NCBI GenBank assembly: GCA_013002465.1
Contig: JABDJO010000068.1
Coordinates: 1 to 44,019 of the forward strand
Source: Silicimonas sp.
Lineage (GTDB): Bacteria > Pseudomonadota > Alphaproteobacteria > Rhodobacterales > Rhodobacteraceae
Length of the DNA: 44,019 nucleotides
Direction: 5' to 3'
Made by a program: the position numbers and the translations under genes. Below the pieces are notes generated by a model. The model did no database searches. It was not told where the DNA came from and saw only the letters and a program-made list of their open reading frames with translations. Below, piece by piece: positions 33,193-41,239 of the stretch (position 1 is the stretch's first letter; the number at the start of each line of letters is the position of its first letter).

Positions 33193-34401
33193 ATGGCACG
33201 CGTTGTCATCACCGGGGCGGGCACGATCAACCCGCTTGGCCATTCGGCTGCCGAAACCTTCGAAGCCATGCGCGAAGGCAAATGCGGTATCGGCGAACTG
33301 GACATCCGCGATGTCGAACGCCTGTCGATCAAGCTTGGCGGGCAGGTCAGGGATTATGATCCTGACAGCCGGTTCAACCGCCAGCAGCAGGCACTTTACG
33401 ACCGGTTCACCCAATTCACCCTTGTCGCCGCCGAGGAAGCCATCGCCCAGTCGGGTCTTGAGTTTTCCGGTCACTTTGCCGGGGAAGCGGGTGTCGTCCT
33501 TGGCACGTCGGGCGGCGGGCTGAATACGCAGGATGAAAACTATCGCGCGGTCTACGAAGAGGGGAAGAACCGGGTTCACCCTTTCATCGTGCCAAAACTG
33601 ATGAACAATGCCGCCGCCAGCCATGTGTCGATGACCTTCAACCTGAAGGGGCCATCATTTACCGTGGCCACCGCCTGTGCGTCGTCGAACCACGCCATGG
33701 GGCAGGCCTTTTGGCTGATCCGCATGGGGGTCGCCAAGGCGATGGTCACCGGTGGGTCGGAATCCATGCTGTGCTTTGGCGGCGTCAAGGCCTGGGAAGG
33801 TCTGCGCGTGATGTCAAAGGACGCGTGCCGTCCGTTTTCCGCCAATCGCAACGGCATGGTCCAGGGCGAGGGCGCGGGGGTATTCGTCTTTGAAGAGATG
33901 GACCACGCCAAGGCCCGGGGTGCCGACATCCTGGCCGAGGTCGTCGGGTTTTCGATGACGTCGGACGCCGCTGACATCGTCATGCCCTCGCAGCAGGGGG
34001 CGGCGCGCGCCATCTCTGGTGCCTTGCAGGATGCCCGCATCAGCGCTGACAAGGTGGGCTATATCAACGCCCACGGCACCGGCACCGCCGCCAACGACAA
34101 AACCGAATGTGCTGCCGTCTCCAATGTCTTTGGCCAGCACGCGAACGAAGTCATGATCTCGTCCACCAAGTCGATGCACGGCCACCTGATAGGCGGCACA
34201 GGCGCGGTCGAGCTTTTGGCCTGTGTCATGGCCCTGCGCGACGGCGTGATCGCGCCCACAATCGGCTATCAGGAACCCGACCCGGAATGCGCGCTTGACG
34301 TGGTGCCGAACGAGGCGCGCGAGGCCAAAGTCGATTACGTCCTGTCCAACGCCTTCGCCTTTGGCGGTTTGAACGCGGTGCTAGCACTCAAACGGGTCTG
34401 A
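33193..34401 (+). CDS. Beta-ketoacyl-ACP synthase II-like (FabF family)
   Basis: A 402-residue condensing enzyme with the complete catalytic triad of KAS I/II: C162 (TACASSNHAMGQ), H294 (INAHGTGTAANDKTE) and H331 (SMHGHLIGGTGAVE). The chain is otherwise like FabF, though the N-terminal part GTINPLGHSAAETFEAMREGKCGIGELD and the SFTVATACASSN pocket differ in detail from housekeeping FabF. With the adjacent ACP it probably elongates acyl chains for one dedicated product. Starting two bases after the ACP stop, it is followed seven bases later by a RES-domain gene. Possible roles: long or modified chain for the LpxD-like enzyme; inference. Confidence 0.92.
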   Translation: MARVVITGAGTINPLGHSAAETFEAMREGKCGIGELDIRDVERLSIKLGGQVRDYDPDSRFNRQQQALYDRFTQFTLVAAEEAIAQSGLEFSGHFAGEAGVVLGTSGGGLNTQDENYRAVYEEGKNRVHPFIVPKLMNNAAASHVSMTFNLKGPSFTVATACASSNHAMGQAFWLIRMGVAKAMVTGGSESMLCFGGVKAWEGLRVMSKDACRPFSANRNGMVQGEGAGVFVFEEMDHAKARGADILAEVVGFSMTSDAADIVMPSQQGAARAISGALQDARISADKVGYINAHGTGTAANDKTECAAVSNVFGQHANEVMISSTKSMHGHLIGGTGAVELLACVMALRDGVIAPTIGYQEPDPECALDVVPNEAREAKVDYVLSNAFAFGGLNAVLALKRV

Positions 34402-34408
34402 GCGTGCG

Positions 34409-34849
34409 ATGATCGCCTTCGATGGTCCTGTCTGGCGCCTTCTGGACACACAATCCATCGACGCGCCGATCTCTCCTGTCAAATCGCCCGAGGGGCGGTT
34501 CCACCACGCTGGCCAAACCGCTGTCTATGCTTCGCTCAGTGCCGAAGGTGCGGGTGTTGCCATCCAACGTTACTTGACCGACGGCGTTCAACGGATGCTG
34601 GTGCCGCTTTGGCTTGACGCCTCCCTCGTCGTCGACCATCGCGGTGATCCCGCAGCCTCGATCGTCTGGCAGGACATTCGCGCGACGGGGGCCGCATCGC
34701 CCACCTGGAGCTTTTCCGACAAGGCCCGCATGGCGGGGGGCCAGGCCATGCTCTATTCCTCGCGTTCGCACCCGGACCTTGGTCATGTGGTGGTGTTCGA
34801 CCCGGCGTGCCTGAAATCTGCCGGTGCACCAACGCCTTTCACACCGTGA
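34409..34849 (+). CDS. RES-domain protein, putative NAD+ phosphorylase family
   Basis: A 146-residue protein with the RES pattern: WRLLD at residues 9-12, EGRFHHAGQTAVYASLSAEGAGVAIQRYL in the middle, and a C-terminal YSSRSHPDLGHVVVFDP. In RES toxins (NAD+ phosphorylases of Res-Xre systems) conserved Arg, Tyr, Glu and Ser line the active site; here R10, Y40 and the S-R-S segment are visible, but the Glu that usually ends the helix after YxS is not where expected (Q53 instead). No Xre-type antitoxin gene is adjacent; it is coupled to the ketosynthase gene seven bases upstream. It may be a non-toxic relative. Family call is from memory and moderate. Confidence 0.7.
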   Translation: MIAFDGPVWRLLDTQSIDAPISPVKSPEGRFHHAGQTAVYASLSAEGAGVAIQRYLTDGVQRMLVPLWLDASLVVDHRGDPAASIVWQDIRATGAASPTWSFSDKARMAGGQAMLYSSRSHPDLGHVVVFDPACLKSAGAPTPFTP

Positions 34850-34941
34850 GCGATCCCGTTTCCGGGCACGACTTCAGGCGGGGCACACCGCATGTGATCC
34901 GCCTGAAAGCAGTTTGATGTGCTTCGAAGGAAGCCGCCGCG

Positions 34942-35232
34942 TCAGCCGACGCGCTGCGAAATCACCCGTGCGATGTTCTGCTGAGGGGTGTCGGTTTCCC
35001 ATTCGTCATCCGGGTCTGGGTCCGAAGCGGCGGCAGGTGTTTCTGCCAGAGCCGGTCGCGGCGTTTCACTGACCTTTTCGGGGTCTTTGCCCAATAGAGC
35101 ATCGCCAAATTCGATAAAGCTGTCGAGATCAGCGATCATCTCGTTCATTTCGGCGATTTCGGCTTCTTTTTGCGCAATGGCGCTGAGATAGGTCTTGCGA
35201 CGTTGTTGTGCGATCTGCATGGCGTCTGACAT
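34942..35232 (-). CDS. Small coiled-coil protein of unknown function
   Basis: A 96-residue soluble protein. Residues 1-50 form a charged coiled coil (AIAQKEAEIAEMNEMIADLDSFI), residues 50-80 are a proline/alanine/aspartate-rich linker (EKVSETPRPALAETPAAASDPDPDDEW), and the end is a short amphipathic helix (NIARVISQRVG). The start at 35232 follows AAGGAA; the frame opens at 35268. The architecture suggests an adaptor, but nothing more can be said. Its upstream region has a TAACC-ATTG-GGTTA palindrome. Confidence 0.7.
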   Translation of the reverse strand: MSDAMQIAQQRRKTYLSAIAQKEAEIAEMNEMIADLDSFIEFGDALLGKDPEKVSETPRPALAETPAAASDPDPDDEWETDTPQQNIARVISQRVG

Positions 35233-35278
35233 TTTATTCCTTGCCCGTTTTGATGTGCCTGTAATCACGCAAAAAACG

Positions 35279-35292
35279 TAACCATTGGGTTA
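35279..35292 (-). promoter_or_regulatory. TAACC/GGTTA palindrome upstream of the coiled-coil gene
   Basis: TAACC, ATTG, GGTTA (35279-35292) is a perfect 5-4-5 palindrome 47 bases before the start. TTAACC half-sites recall CtrA binding elements of alphaproteobacteria, but the spacing is not the TTAA-N7-TTAA consensus. Tentative operator. Confidence 0.3.
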
Positions 35293-35348
35293 ATTCTGCG
35301 GGCAGGGTGAGGCGAAAATCGGGCGATTGCGTGTCTGAAGAAAGGCCG

Positions 35349-35906
35349 TCAGCCCCCCTGCCACTCCATGACCGCCTCCAGGGGATAGAGCAGCATCAGC
35401 ACGTTCAGCGCCAGCCCGTCCTTGATGACATAGGCCGTCAGAACCTCGAACCCCAGGGCCAGAGCCACCGTCGCCCAGACCGGCAGAACCCGCGCAAGCG
35501 CGAATCCGATCCACATGGCGATCACATCGGCGACCGAGTTCAGAACCGAATCCCCGAAATAATCCAACGAAATCGTCACCGCGCGATACCTCTCGATGAT
35601 CGCGTCCGAGTTTTCCAGGATTTCCCAGGCCGCCTCGACAACGGTCGCGATGGTCAGCCGCCAGCCAAGGCCAATTCGGCCCGCAACCAGCCACAAAAGC
35701 CCATAAAAAACAAACCCGTGGATGATATGGCTGAAGGTGTACCAGTCGGTGATGTGCTGAGAGTTCTCCGAACTGAACCGCACGCCGTGCCAGAGCTTCA
35801 CGTAACCGCAAGTGCAGATCGGTTCGCGCCCAACCACCAAAAGCCAGATGGCCATGGCAACAAGAACAAGCCCTGCCGCCAGATACGAAACCCGCACGCC
35901 GGTCAT
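35349..35906 (-). CDS. DUF2585 (UPF0314) family membrane protein
   Basis: A 185-residue polytopic membrane protein with about five hydrophobic segments. The pattern [40 protein letters not shown], then [19 protein letters not shown] and [17 protein letters not shown], is characteristic of DUF2585/UPF0314. Several conserved His, Trp, Glu and Asp residues lie near membrane boundaries (SHIIHG, WEILEN, DYFGDS), hinting at a metal- or ion-related role, which is unproven. Start overlaps the Fur/Mur stop by 4 bases (ATGA), so the two are translated together; this pairing may itself mean iron or manganese control. Confidence 0.92.
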   Translation of the reverse strand: MTGVRVSYLAAGLVLVAMAIWLLVVGREPICTCGYVKLWHGVRFSSENSQHITDWYTFSHIIHGFVFYGLLWLVAGRIGLGWRLTIATVVEAAWEILENSDAIIERYRAVTISLDYFGDSVLNSVADVIAMWIGFALARVLPVWATVALALGFEVLTAYVIKDGLALNVLMLLYPLEAVMEWQGG

Positions 35907-36328
35907 CCCGAGCCTTTGTCGGTCTTGGTCTTGACCCCGTAAAGCTCAAGCTTGTGGCCCTTCAACTCATACCCCAGCTTGGCGGCGATGCGCTCTTGCA
36001 GCGCCTCGATCTCGGCATCGACAAATTCGATCACTTCGCCCGAATTCAGGTCGATCAGATGATCGTGGTGGTCGCGCTCGGCATCTTCATAACGGGCGCG
36101 GCCATCCAGAAACTCCAGCTTTTCAAGAATGCCGGCCTCTTCGAACAGTTTCACCGTGCGATACACCGTGGCCAGCGAAATGCCCGCATCGACGGCACTG
36201 GCGCGTGTGTAAAGCTCTTCGACATCCGGGTGGTCGGCGGCGTCTTCCAGAACAGCGGCAATGGTACGCCGCTGGTCGGTCATGCGCAGGCCCTTGGCCT
36301 CGCAACGCTCGATGATCGTATCTGCCAT
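35903..36328 (-). CDS. Fur-family regulator, Mur-like
   Basis: A 141-residue Fur superfamily repressor. The winged-helix DNA-binding part ([25 protein letters not shown], then [19 protein letters not shown]) is followed by the metal region [26 protein letters not shown] with the HHDH motif and by a dimerisation domain ([30 protein letters not shown]). The sequence is close to what is known as Mur in rhizobia, a manganese-responsive Fur relative, rather than to the haem-binding Irr. I start it at 36328; an in-frame ATG lies at 36349. Overlaps the DUF2585 start by 4 bases. Whether it senses iron or manganese cannot be decided here. Confidence 0.92.
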   Translation of the reverse strand: MADTIIERCEAKGLRMTDQRRTIAAVLEDAADHPDVEELYTRASAVDAGISLATVYRTVKLFEEAGILEKLEFLDGRARYEDAERDHHDHLIDLNSGEVIEFVDAEIEALQERIAAKLGYELKGHKLELYGVKTKTDKGSG

Positions 36329-36385
36329 GCTTGTGTTCCCGCTCGACAAGGCATTTTTAGGCCAAGCGCGGGCAAAGGAAAAGCC

Positions 36386-37633
36386 TCAGACAAGATCGGG
36401 CTCGCGGCCCACACGATTTGCAAGGCGGGTCACCGTCAGCCCCTGCACGACGATGGAAAAGATCACCACCATATAGGTCGCCGCCAGGATCAGGGGCTTC
36501 CATTCGCTGTCAGGCAGGCTCAGCGCCAGAGCGACCGAGATACCGCCCTTCAGCCCGCCCCAGGTCATGATCGGAATGACCCCGGGCGAGAACGTTCGGA
36601 ACGGCCTGAGCGCCAGCACTGGCACCGCAACAGCCACAAGTCGCCCAAACAGCGCCAGTGCGATCGAGGCAAGCCCGGTCTGGATGGTGTCGAAGTCGAA
36701 TGTAACCGCAAAAACCTCGATCCCGATCAACAGGAACAGGACCGCGTTCAGGATTTCGTCAATCAGCTTCCAGAAGGCATCGACATATCGGCGGGTTTCT
36801 TCGCTCATGCCATGGGCGGCGCCGACGTCGCCGATCAGAAGACCCGCGCAGACCGCCATGATCGGCGCCGAAACATGCAGCCAGACCGCCAGCTGATAGC
36901 CACCAAAGGCAAGGGCGAGGGTCAACAGGACCTCAAGCGAGTAATCGTCGATCCGGCGCATCAACCGAAACGTCAGCCAACCCAGAACGATCCCCAAAAG
37001 CGCGCCTCCCAGAGCCTCTTGAAAGAACAACCTGACCGCACCCGAAAGCCCCGAGCCATGGTCGTCGCCGTGCGGGAAGGCAATTCCGACCAGCACCAGA
37101 AAGACCACGTAACCGACGCCATCGTTGAACAGGCTTTCGCCCGCGATCTTGGTTTCCAGGGTTTTTCGCAAGCTTGCCTCGCGCAGCACACCCAGAACGG
37201 CCACGGGATCGGTCGGCGATATAAGCGCGCCAAAGACCAGGGCAATCATGATCGGCATGCCGGTCAGCCAGGAAAACCCGGTGCCCACGATCACGGTCGA
37301 CAGGCCGACGCCAATCGTCGCCATCAGCGCAACGACCCGCCATTGTTCGCGCAAGTCCGACATTTTGACGTGCAGCGCGCCGGCAAACAGCAAGAGCCCC
37401 AGCATGCCTTCCAGCAAGGCATCCGAAAACGCGATCTCGCCCACCAATGACCGCACCTGATCATCAACCCGGAACCCCTGGACGAAAAAGTCCAGTCCAA
37501 GGATGGTGAGCGATGCAAAAAGCGATACCACCAGGATGCCGATCGCCGTGGGAAGCCGCAAAAACAGATAGTTGACCGCTCCGAAAAGTGCGGCCAGGAC
37601 AATCAGAAGCGAGGTGATCTGCAACAAATCCAT
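36386..37633 (-). CDS. CPA1 family Na+/H+ antiporter (NhaP type)
   Basis: A 415-residue cation:proton antiporter with about 12 hydrophobic segments. Family motifs are visible: LLLFAGALHVKMSDLRE, ALISPTDPVAVLGVLRE, and GESLFNDGVGYVVFLVLV with the ion-binding Asn-Asp pair; a later KGGISVALALSLP segment carries the conserved basic residues. There is no C-terminal cytoplasmic RCK domain, so this is the short form. The start at 37633 is preceded by AGGAGAG. It exchanges Na+ or K+ for protons and would help with pH and salt stress. Confidence 0.95.
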   Translation of the reverse strand: MDLLQITSLLIVLAALFGAVNYLFLRLPTAIGILVVSLFASLTILGLDFFVQGFRVDDQVRSLVGEIAFSDALLEGMLGLLLFAGALHVKMSDLREQWRVVALMATIGVGLSTVIVGTGFSWLTGMPIMIALVFGALISPTDPVAVLGVLREASLRKTLETKIAGESLFNDGVGYVVFLVLVGIAFPHGDDHGSGLSGAVRLFFQEALGGALLGIVLGWLTFRLMRRIDDYSLEVLLTLALAFGGYQLAVWLHVSAPIMAVCAGLLIGDVGAAHGMSEETRRYVDAFWKLIDEILNAVLFLLIGIEVFAVTFDFDTIQTGLASIALALFGRLVAVAVPVLALRPFRTFSPGVIPIMTWGGLKGGISVALALSLPDSEWKPLILAATYMVVIFSIVVQGLTVTRLANRVGREPDLV

Positions 37634-37733
37634 TGCACTCTCCTAGCATATCGACAGGCCTGAAACAGGCTTATCTTGCCTCTTTGCATTTCCGGCAATA
37701 CTTCGGGTCGCGGGCTTTCAGGGGGCAGTGGAC

Positions 37734-38630
37734 ATGCAGCGCAAGGACCGGATCGACGCCCTCGGCGCCGCGGCACTGGTCGCCATTTCGATGATGCTGG
37801 CGTTCAACCAGGTGGTGATCCGGGTTGTCAACGACGGATTGCAGCCGGTGTTCTTCGCCGGCGTCCGCTCGGCGGGCGCGGTATTGTGCCTTTGGCTTTG
37901 GTTTGCGGTCCGCCGCCGCCCCTTTGGCCTTTTGCGCCGGAACGCGTTCTACGGCGTCCTGATGGGCCTGTTCTTTTCGCTTGAATTCATCCTGTTGTTC
38001 ACCGCCCTGGATCTGACCACGGTCTCGCGGGCGACGATCATGCTGTACACCATGTCAATCTGGCTGGCCCTTGCCGCCCATGTCATCATTCCGGGCGAAA
38101 GGATCACACGGACCAAGGCGGCGGGGCAGGGGCTTGCCTTCGTCGGCGTCGTCATCGCGATCGCCTGGCGCGGCCAAGGTGGAGACGCCAGCCTCACGGG
38201 CGACATTCTGGCGCTTCTGGCGTCATTCGCCTGGGCCGGGCTTGCTCTGGTTGCACGCACCGGGTTGAAAGACGTCGCCCCGGACCGGCAGTTGCTCTGG
38301 CAGGTTCTGGTATCGACCCCGGTCCTTCTGATCGCCGCCCTGTTCTTTGGCCCATTCATTCGCGAGTTGGAACCGATCCACCTTTGGGGGCTGGCGTTCC
38401 AGATCGTTGTCGTTCTGGCCCTGGGATTCGCGTTCTGGCTGTGGCTTTTGACAATCTACCCGGCCGCCAGCGTGGCCGCATTCGGTTTTCTGACCCCGGT
38501 GTTCGGTGTCGTGCTGGGCTGGCTTTTGCTGGACGAACCGATCGGCCCGCCGATCCTGATCTCGCTGGTGCTGGTGTCGACGGGGCTGATCCTGATCAAT
38601 CGACCGCCTCAGGTCCCGCAAAAGGTCTGA
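37734..38630 (+). CDS. DMT superfamily transporter (EamA)
   Basis: A 298-residue protein with ten transmembrane helices in two EamA repeats (about 12-135 and 150-290). The first repeat contains [27 protein letters not shown] and the ends of repeats carry the [18 protein letters not shown] and [22 protein letters not shown] motifs. Substrate unknown; the family exports or imports amino acids, purines and other metabolites. The start at 37734 has GGGGG 8 bases upstream; a GTG two codons earlier is in frame. Its end overlaps the convergent selO gene by 22 bases. Confidence 0.93.
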   Translation: MQRKDRIDALGAAALVAISMMLAFNQVVIRVVNDGLQPVFFAGVRSAGAVLCLWLWFAVRRRPFGLLRRNAFYGVLMGLFFSLEFILLFTALDLTTVSRATIMLYTMSIWLALAAHVIIPGERITRTKAAGQGLAFVGVVIAIAWRGQGGDASLTGDILALLASFAWAGLALVARTGLKDVAPDRQLLWQVLVSTPVLLIAALFFGPFIRELEPIHLWGLAFQIVVVLALGFAFWLWLLTIYPAASVAAFGFLTPVFGVVLGWLLLDEPIGPPILISLVLVSTGLILINRPPQVPQKV

Positions 38631-40033
38631 GGCACCGCTTCTTCCGGCGTTGGTGGCCGGGCCAGATCGGCAAAGTCGCCGGGTGCCGCAAAGGGCGTCG
38701 AAAGGGCGTCGTTCAAGCGCTGAAACTTGCCCAGATCGCCGCTGACAGCAGCCACAATCGCTTCTTCGATCCGATGGGTGCGCGGGATCAAGGCGGGGCT
38801 CGTGCGGTTCAAAACCTCGGCCCGCGTCTCGGGCGTTGCCTCTTCTTTGGCAAGGCGCGCTGTCCATAGGTCGTGCCAGGCGTCAAACGCCTCGCGGTCC
38901 ATGACCTGATCGCGGGCGGTGTCATCGCCCAGGGCACGGAATGTATTGGTGAAATCCGCTTCCCCCTTCGCCATGATCTGAAGCAATCCCTGGATCAATT
39001 CGGCGTCCCCGTCGACCTCGGTCAACAGCCCCAGCTTGGCGCGAAAGACCGAAAGCCAGGCGGCGCGGAACAACTCGGGGAACCGGTCGATGGCACCTTG
39101 CGCGCCCTCGACATCGTCGATCAGGGGCATGAGCGATTGCGCAAGCTGGGTGAGGTTCCAAAGCGCGACGTCGGGCTGGCGCGAAAAGGCATAGCGCCCT
39201 TGGGCGTCGATCGAGGAAAAGACCCGCATCGGGTGATAGCCGTCCATGAAGGCGCACGGGCCGTAGTCGATCGTTTCGCCCGATATGGTCATGTTGTCGG
39301 TATTCATCACCCCGTGAATGAACCCCACGCCCATCCACTTCGGGATCAGCCGGGCTTGCCGTTCGACCACGCCCTGCAAGACGTCCAGGGCTGTTTCCGC
39401 TTCGGGGTCATGGCGGGCGATGACATGGGCCACGAGGTCGCAAAGCGCCTTGTGGTCGTTCTGGGAATAAAAGTACTGAAAGGTTCCGACCCGGATGTGA
39501 CTGGCGGCAACCCGTGTCAGAACGGCCCCCGGCAGGGGTTCTTCGCGGTGTACCGGTTCGCCGGTGGTCACGGCTGCGAGGGCGCGCGTTGTCGGCACAT
39601 TCAGCGCCGCCATGGCTTCCGACACGATGTATTCGCGCAAGACAGGCCCGACCCAGGCGCGTCCGTCGCCCATCCGGGAATAAGGCGTGGGACCGGACCC
39701 TTTCAACTGGATATCAAACCGCTTGCCGTCGGGCGCCACGACCTCGCCCAGAAGGATCGCCCGTCCATCCCCCAGACGGGGCGACCAACCGCCGAACTGG
39801 TGCCCGGCATAGACCTGGGCCAAGGGGTCGGCGCCGCCCGGCAGTTCATTGCCCGCCAGAGCCGCAAGTCCCGCCTCTGACGCCAATGCCTCGGCGTCCA
39901 GCCCCAATCGGTCCGCAAGCCCACGATTAAGCGCCATCAGCCCCGGTTTGGCCACGGGCGTCGGGGACAGACGGGTATAAAACCGATCGGGCAGGCGGGC
40001 ATATGAGTTGTCAAACGGCAGTTCCAGGGACAT
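38609..40033 (-). CDS. selO: Protein adenylyltransferase SelO
   Basis: A 474-residue pseudokinase-fold enzyme that transfers AMP to protein hydroxyl groups (AMPylation), known in bacteria to act on redox-linked proteins. Typical segments: [24 protein letters not shown], the basic [35 protein letters not shown] region, [29 protein letters not shown] with catalytic-type Asn and Asp, and the C-terminal CGT. Mammalian SelO has selenocysteine in the C-terminal tripeptide region; here the residue is an ordinary cysteine. The start at 40033 ([16 protein letters not shown]) is normal. Divergent from the nucleoside hydrolase gene. Confidence 0.95.
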   Translation of the reverse strand: MSLELPFDNSYARLPDRFYTRLSPTPVAKPGLMALNRGLADRLGLDAEALASEAGLAALAGNELPGGADPLAQVYAGHQFGGWSPRLGDGRAILLGEVVAPDGKRFDIQLKGSGPTPYSRMGDGRAWVGPVLREYIVSEAMAALNVPTTRALAAVTTGEPVHREEPLPGAVLTRVAASHIRVGTFQYFYSQNDHKALCDLVAHVIARHDPEAETALDVLQGVVERQARLIPKWMGVGFIHGVMNTDNMTISGETIDYGPCAFMDGYHPMRVFSSIDAQGRYAFSRQPDVALWNLTQLAQSLMPLIDDVEGAQGAIDRFPELFRAAWLSVFRAKLGLLTEVDGDAELIQGLLQIMAKGEADFTNTFRALGDDTARDQVMDREAFDAWHDLWTARLAKEEATPETRAEVLNRTSPALIPRTHRIEEAIVAAVSGDLGKFQRLNDALSTPFAAPGDFADLARPPTPEEAVPQTFCGT

Positions 40034-40140
40034 GCCCAACCATCATCCGCCAGCGAAACGCCCACAAGCCGAAAGTGCATCGACCACTGGACAATCCCCG
40101 CCATCGCCCGTCATGGTGGTCGCTCGGCAAGGAAGACACC

Positions 40141-41082
40141 ATGACGCCAAGAAAAATCATCATCGACACCGATCCGGGCCAGGACGACGCCGTTGCGATC
40201 CTTCTGGCGCTGGCGTCGCCCGACGACATCGAGGTTCTGGGCATCACCGCCGTTGCCGGCAACGTGCCCCTGGCGCTCACGCAGAAAAACGCCCGCATCG
40301 TCTGCGAACTTGCTGGGCGGGCCGATCTGCCGGTCTTTGCGGGATGCGATGCGCCCTTGTCGCGTCCCCTGGTCACCGCCGAACACGTCCACGGCAAGAC
40401 CGGGCTGGACGGACCGGTTCTGTCCGATCCCACGATGGCGCTTCAGGATCGCCACGCCGTCGACTTCCTGGTCGACACGCTTTCCCGGGAACCCTCCGAA
40501 AGCGTGACCCTGGTGCCGATCGGGCCTTTGACGAATATCGCCGCGGCCTTTGAAAAAGCGCCCGGGATCATTCCGAAAGTGCAGGAAATCGTCCTGATGG
40601 GTGGCGCCTATTTCGAGGTCGGCAACATCACGCCCGCCGCCGAATTCAACATCTATGTCGATCCCGAAGCTGCTGACATCGTTTTCAAATCCGGCGTGCC
40701 CCTGACCATCATGCCACTGGATGTAACCCATAAGGCCTTGGTCACCGCTCCGCGCATCGAGGCCTTTCGCCAGATCGGCAGCGAAGTCGGTCACATGGTG
40801 GCGGCCTGGACCGACTTTTTCGAACGGTTCGACAAGGAAAAATATGGCTCTGAAGGCGCGCCCTTGCACGATCCCTGCACCATCGCCTATCTCATTCAAC
40901 CCGATCTTTTCTCGGGCCGCCGCATCAACGTCGAAATCGAAACCGGCTCGGAACTGACCCGCGGGATGACCGTGGCCGACTGGTGGGGTGTGACCGACCG
41001 CGCCGCAAACGCCCATTTCGTCGGCGACCTCGATGCCGAAGGGTTCTATGGATTGCTGACCGACCGATTGGCGCGGCTGTGA
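40141..41082 (+). CDS. Nucleoside hydrolase
   Basis: A 313-residue nucleoside N-ribohydrolase, which splits nucleosides into base and ribose for salvage. The calcium-binding signature D9-T-D-P-G-Q-D-D16 (DTDPGQDDAVAILLAL) opens the protein; the VPIGPLTNIAAAFEKAP, VLMGGAYFEVGNITPAAEFNIYVDPEAA and PLDVTHKALVT segments and the C-terminal H of LHDPC (HDPCTIAYL) that pairs with calcium and the leaving group are present. The start at 40141 follows GGAAG; the frame is open to 40003. It stands between selO and the Rieske-GltS fusion, with no transporter of its own visible. Confidence 0.95.
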   Translation: MTPRKIIIDTDPGQDDAVAILLALASPDDIEVLGITAVAGNVPLALTQKNARIVCELAGRADLPVFAGCDAPLSRPLVTAEHVHGKTGLDGPVLSDPTMALQDRHAVDFLVDTLSREPSESVTLVPIGPLTNIAAAFEKAPGIIPKVQEIVLMGGAYFEVGNITPAAEFNIYVDPEAADIVFKSGVPLTIMPLDVTHKALVTAPRIEAFRQIGSEVGHMVAAWTDFFERFDKEKYGSEGAPLHDPCTIAYLIQPDLFSGRRINVEIETGSELTRGMTVADWWGVTDRAANAHFVGDLDAEGFYGLLTDRLARL

Positions 41083-41120
41083 GGTGTCGAAAGACCTCTG
41101 AAAACAAAGACCGCTTGCGG

Positions 41121-41142
41121 CTTCATCTTGCCAAAAATATGC
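41121..41142 (+). repeat. Intergenic repeat motif, copy A
   Basis: CTTCATCTTGCCAAAAATATGC lies 38 bases after the nucleoside hydrolase stop. The same motif recurs at 43414-43435 and, inverted, at 43373-43394. Such short repeats near gene ends are common in Rhodobacterales as I recall them. Role unknown. Confidence 0.6.
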
Positions 41143-41239
41143 AATGTCCAGCCATTGGATTTCGTGATCGCCGGGCTGGCTGTACGGCGGGTGATTTCCC
41201 GCTAGTCTCACTCTCGAATCCAAGTATCGGAGCCATCCC

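Noticed and set aside
35954..37450. Long plus-strand frame of 498 codons
   Set aside because: Antisense to the Fur/Mur and CPA1 antiporter genes; Gln/His/Asp-rich low-complexity composition typical of a shadow frame.
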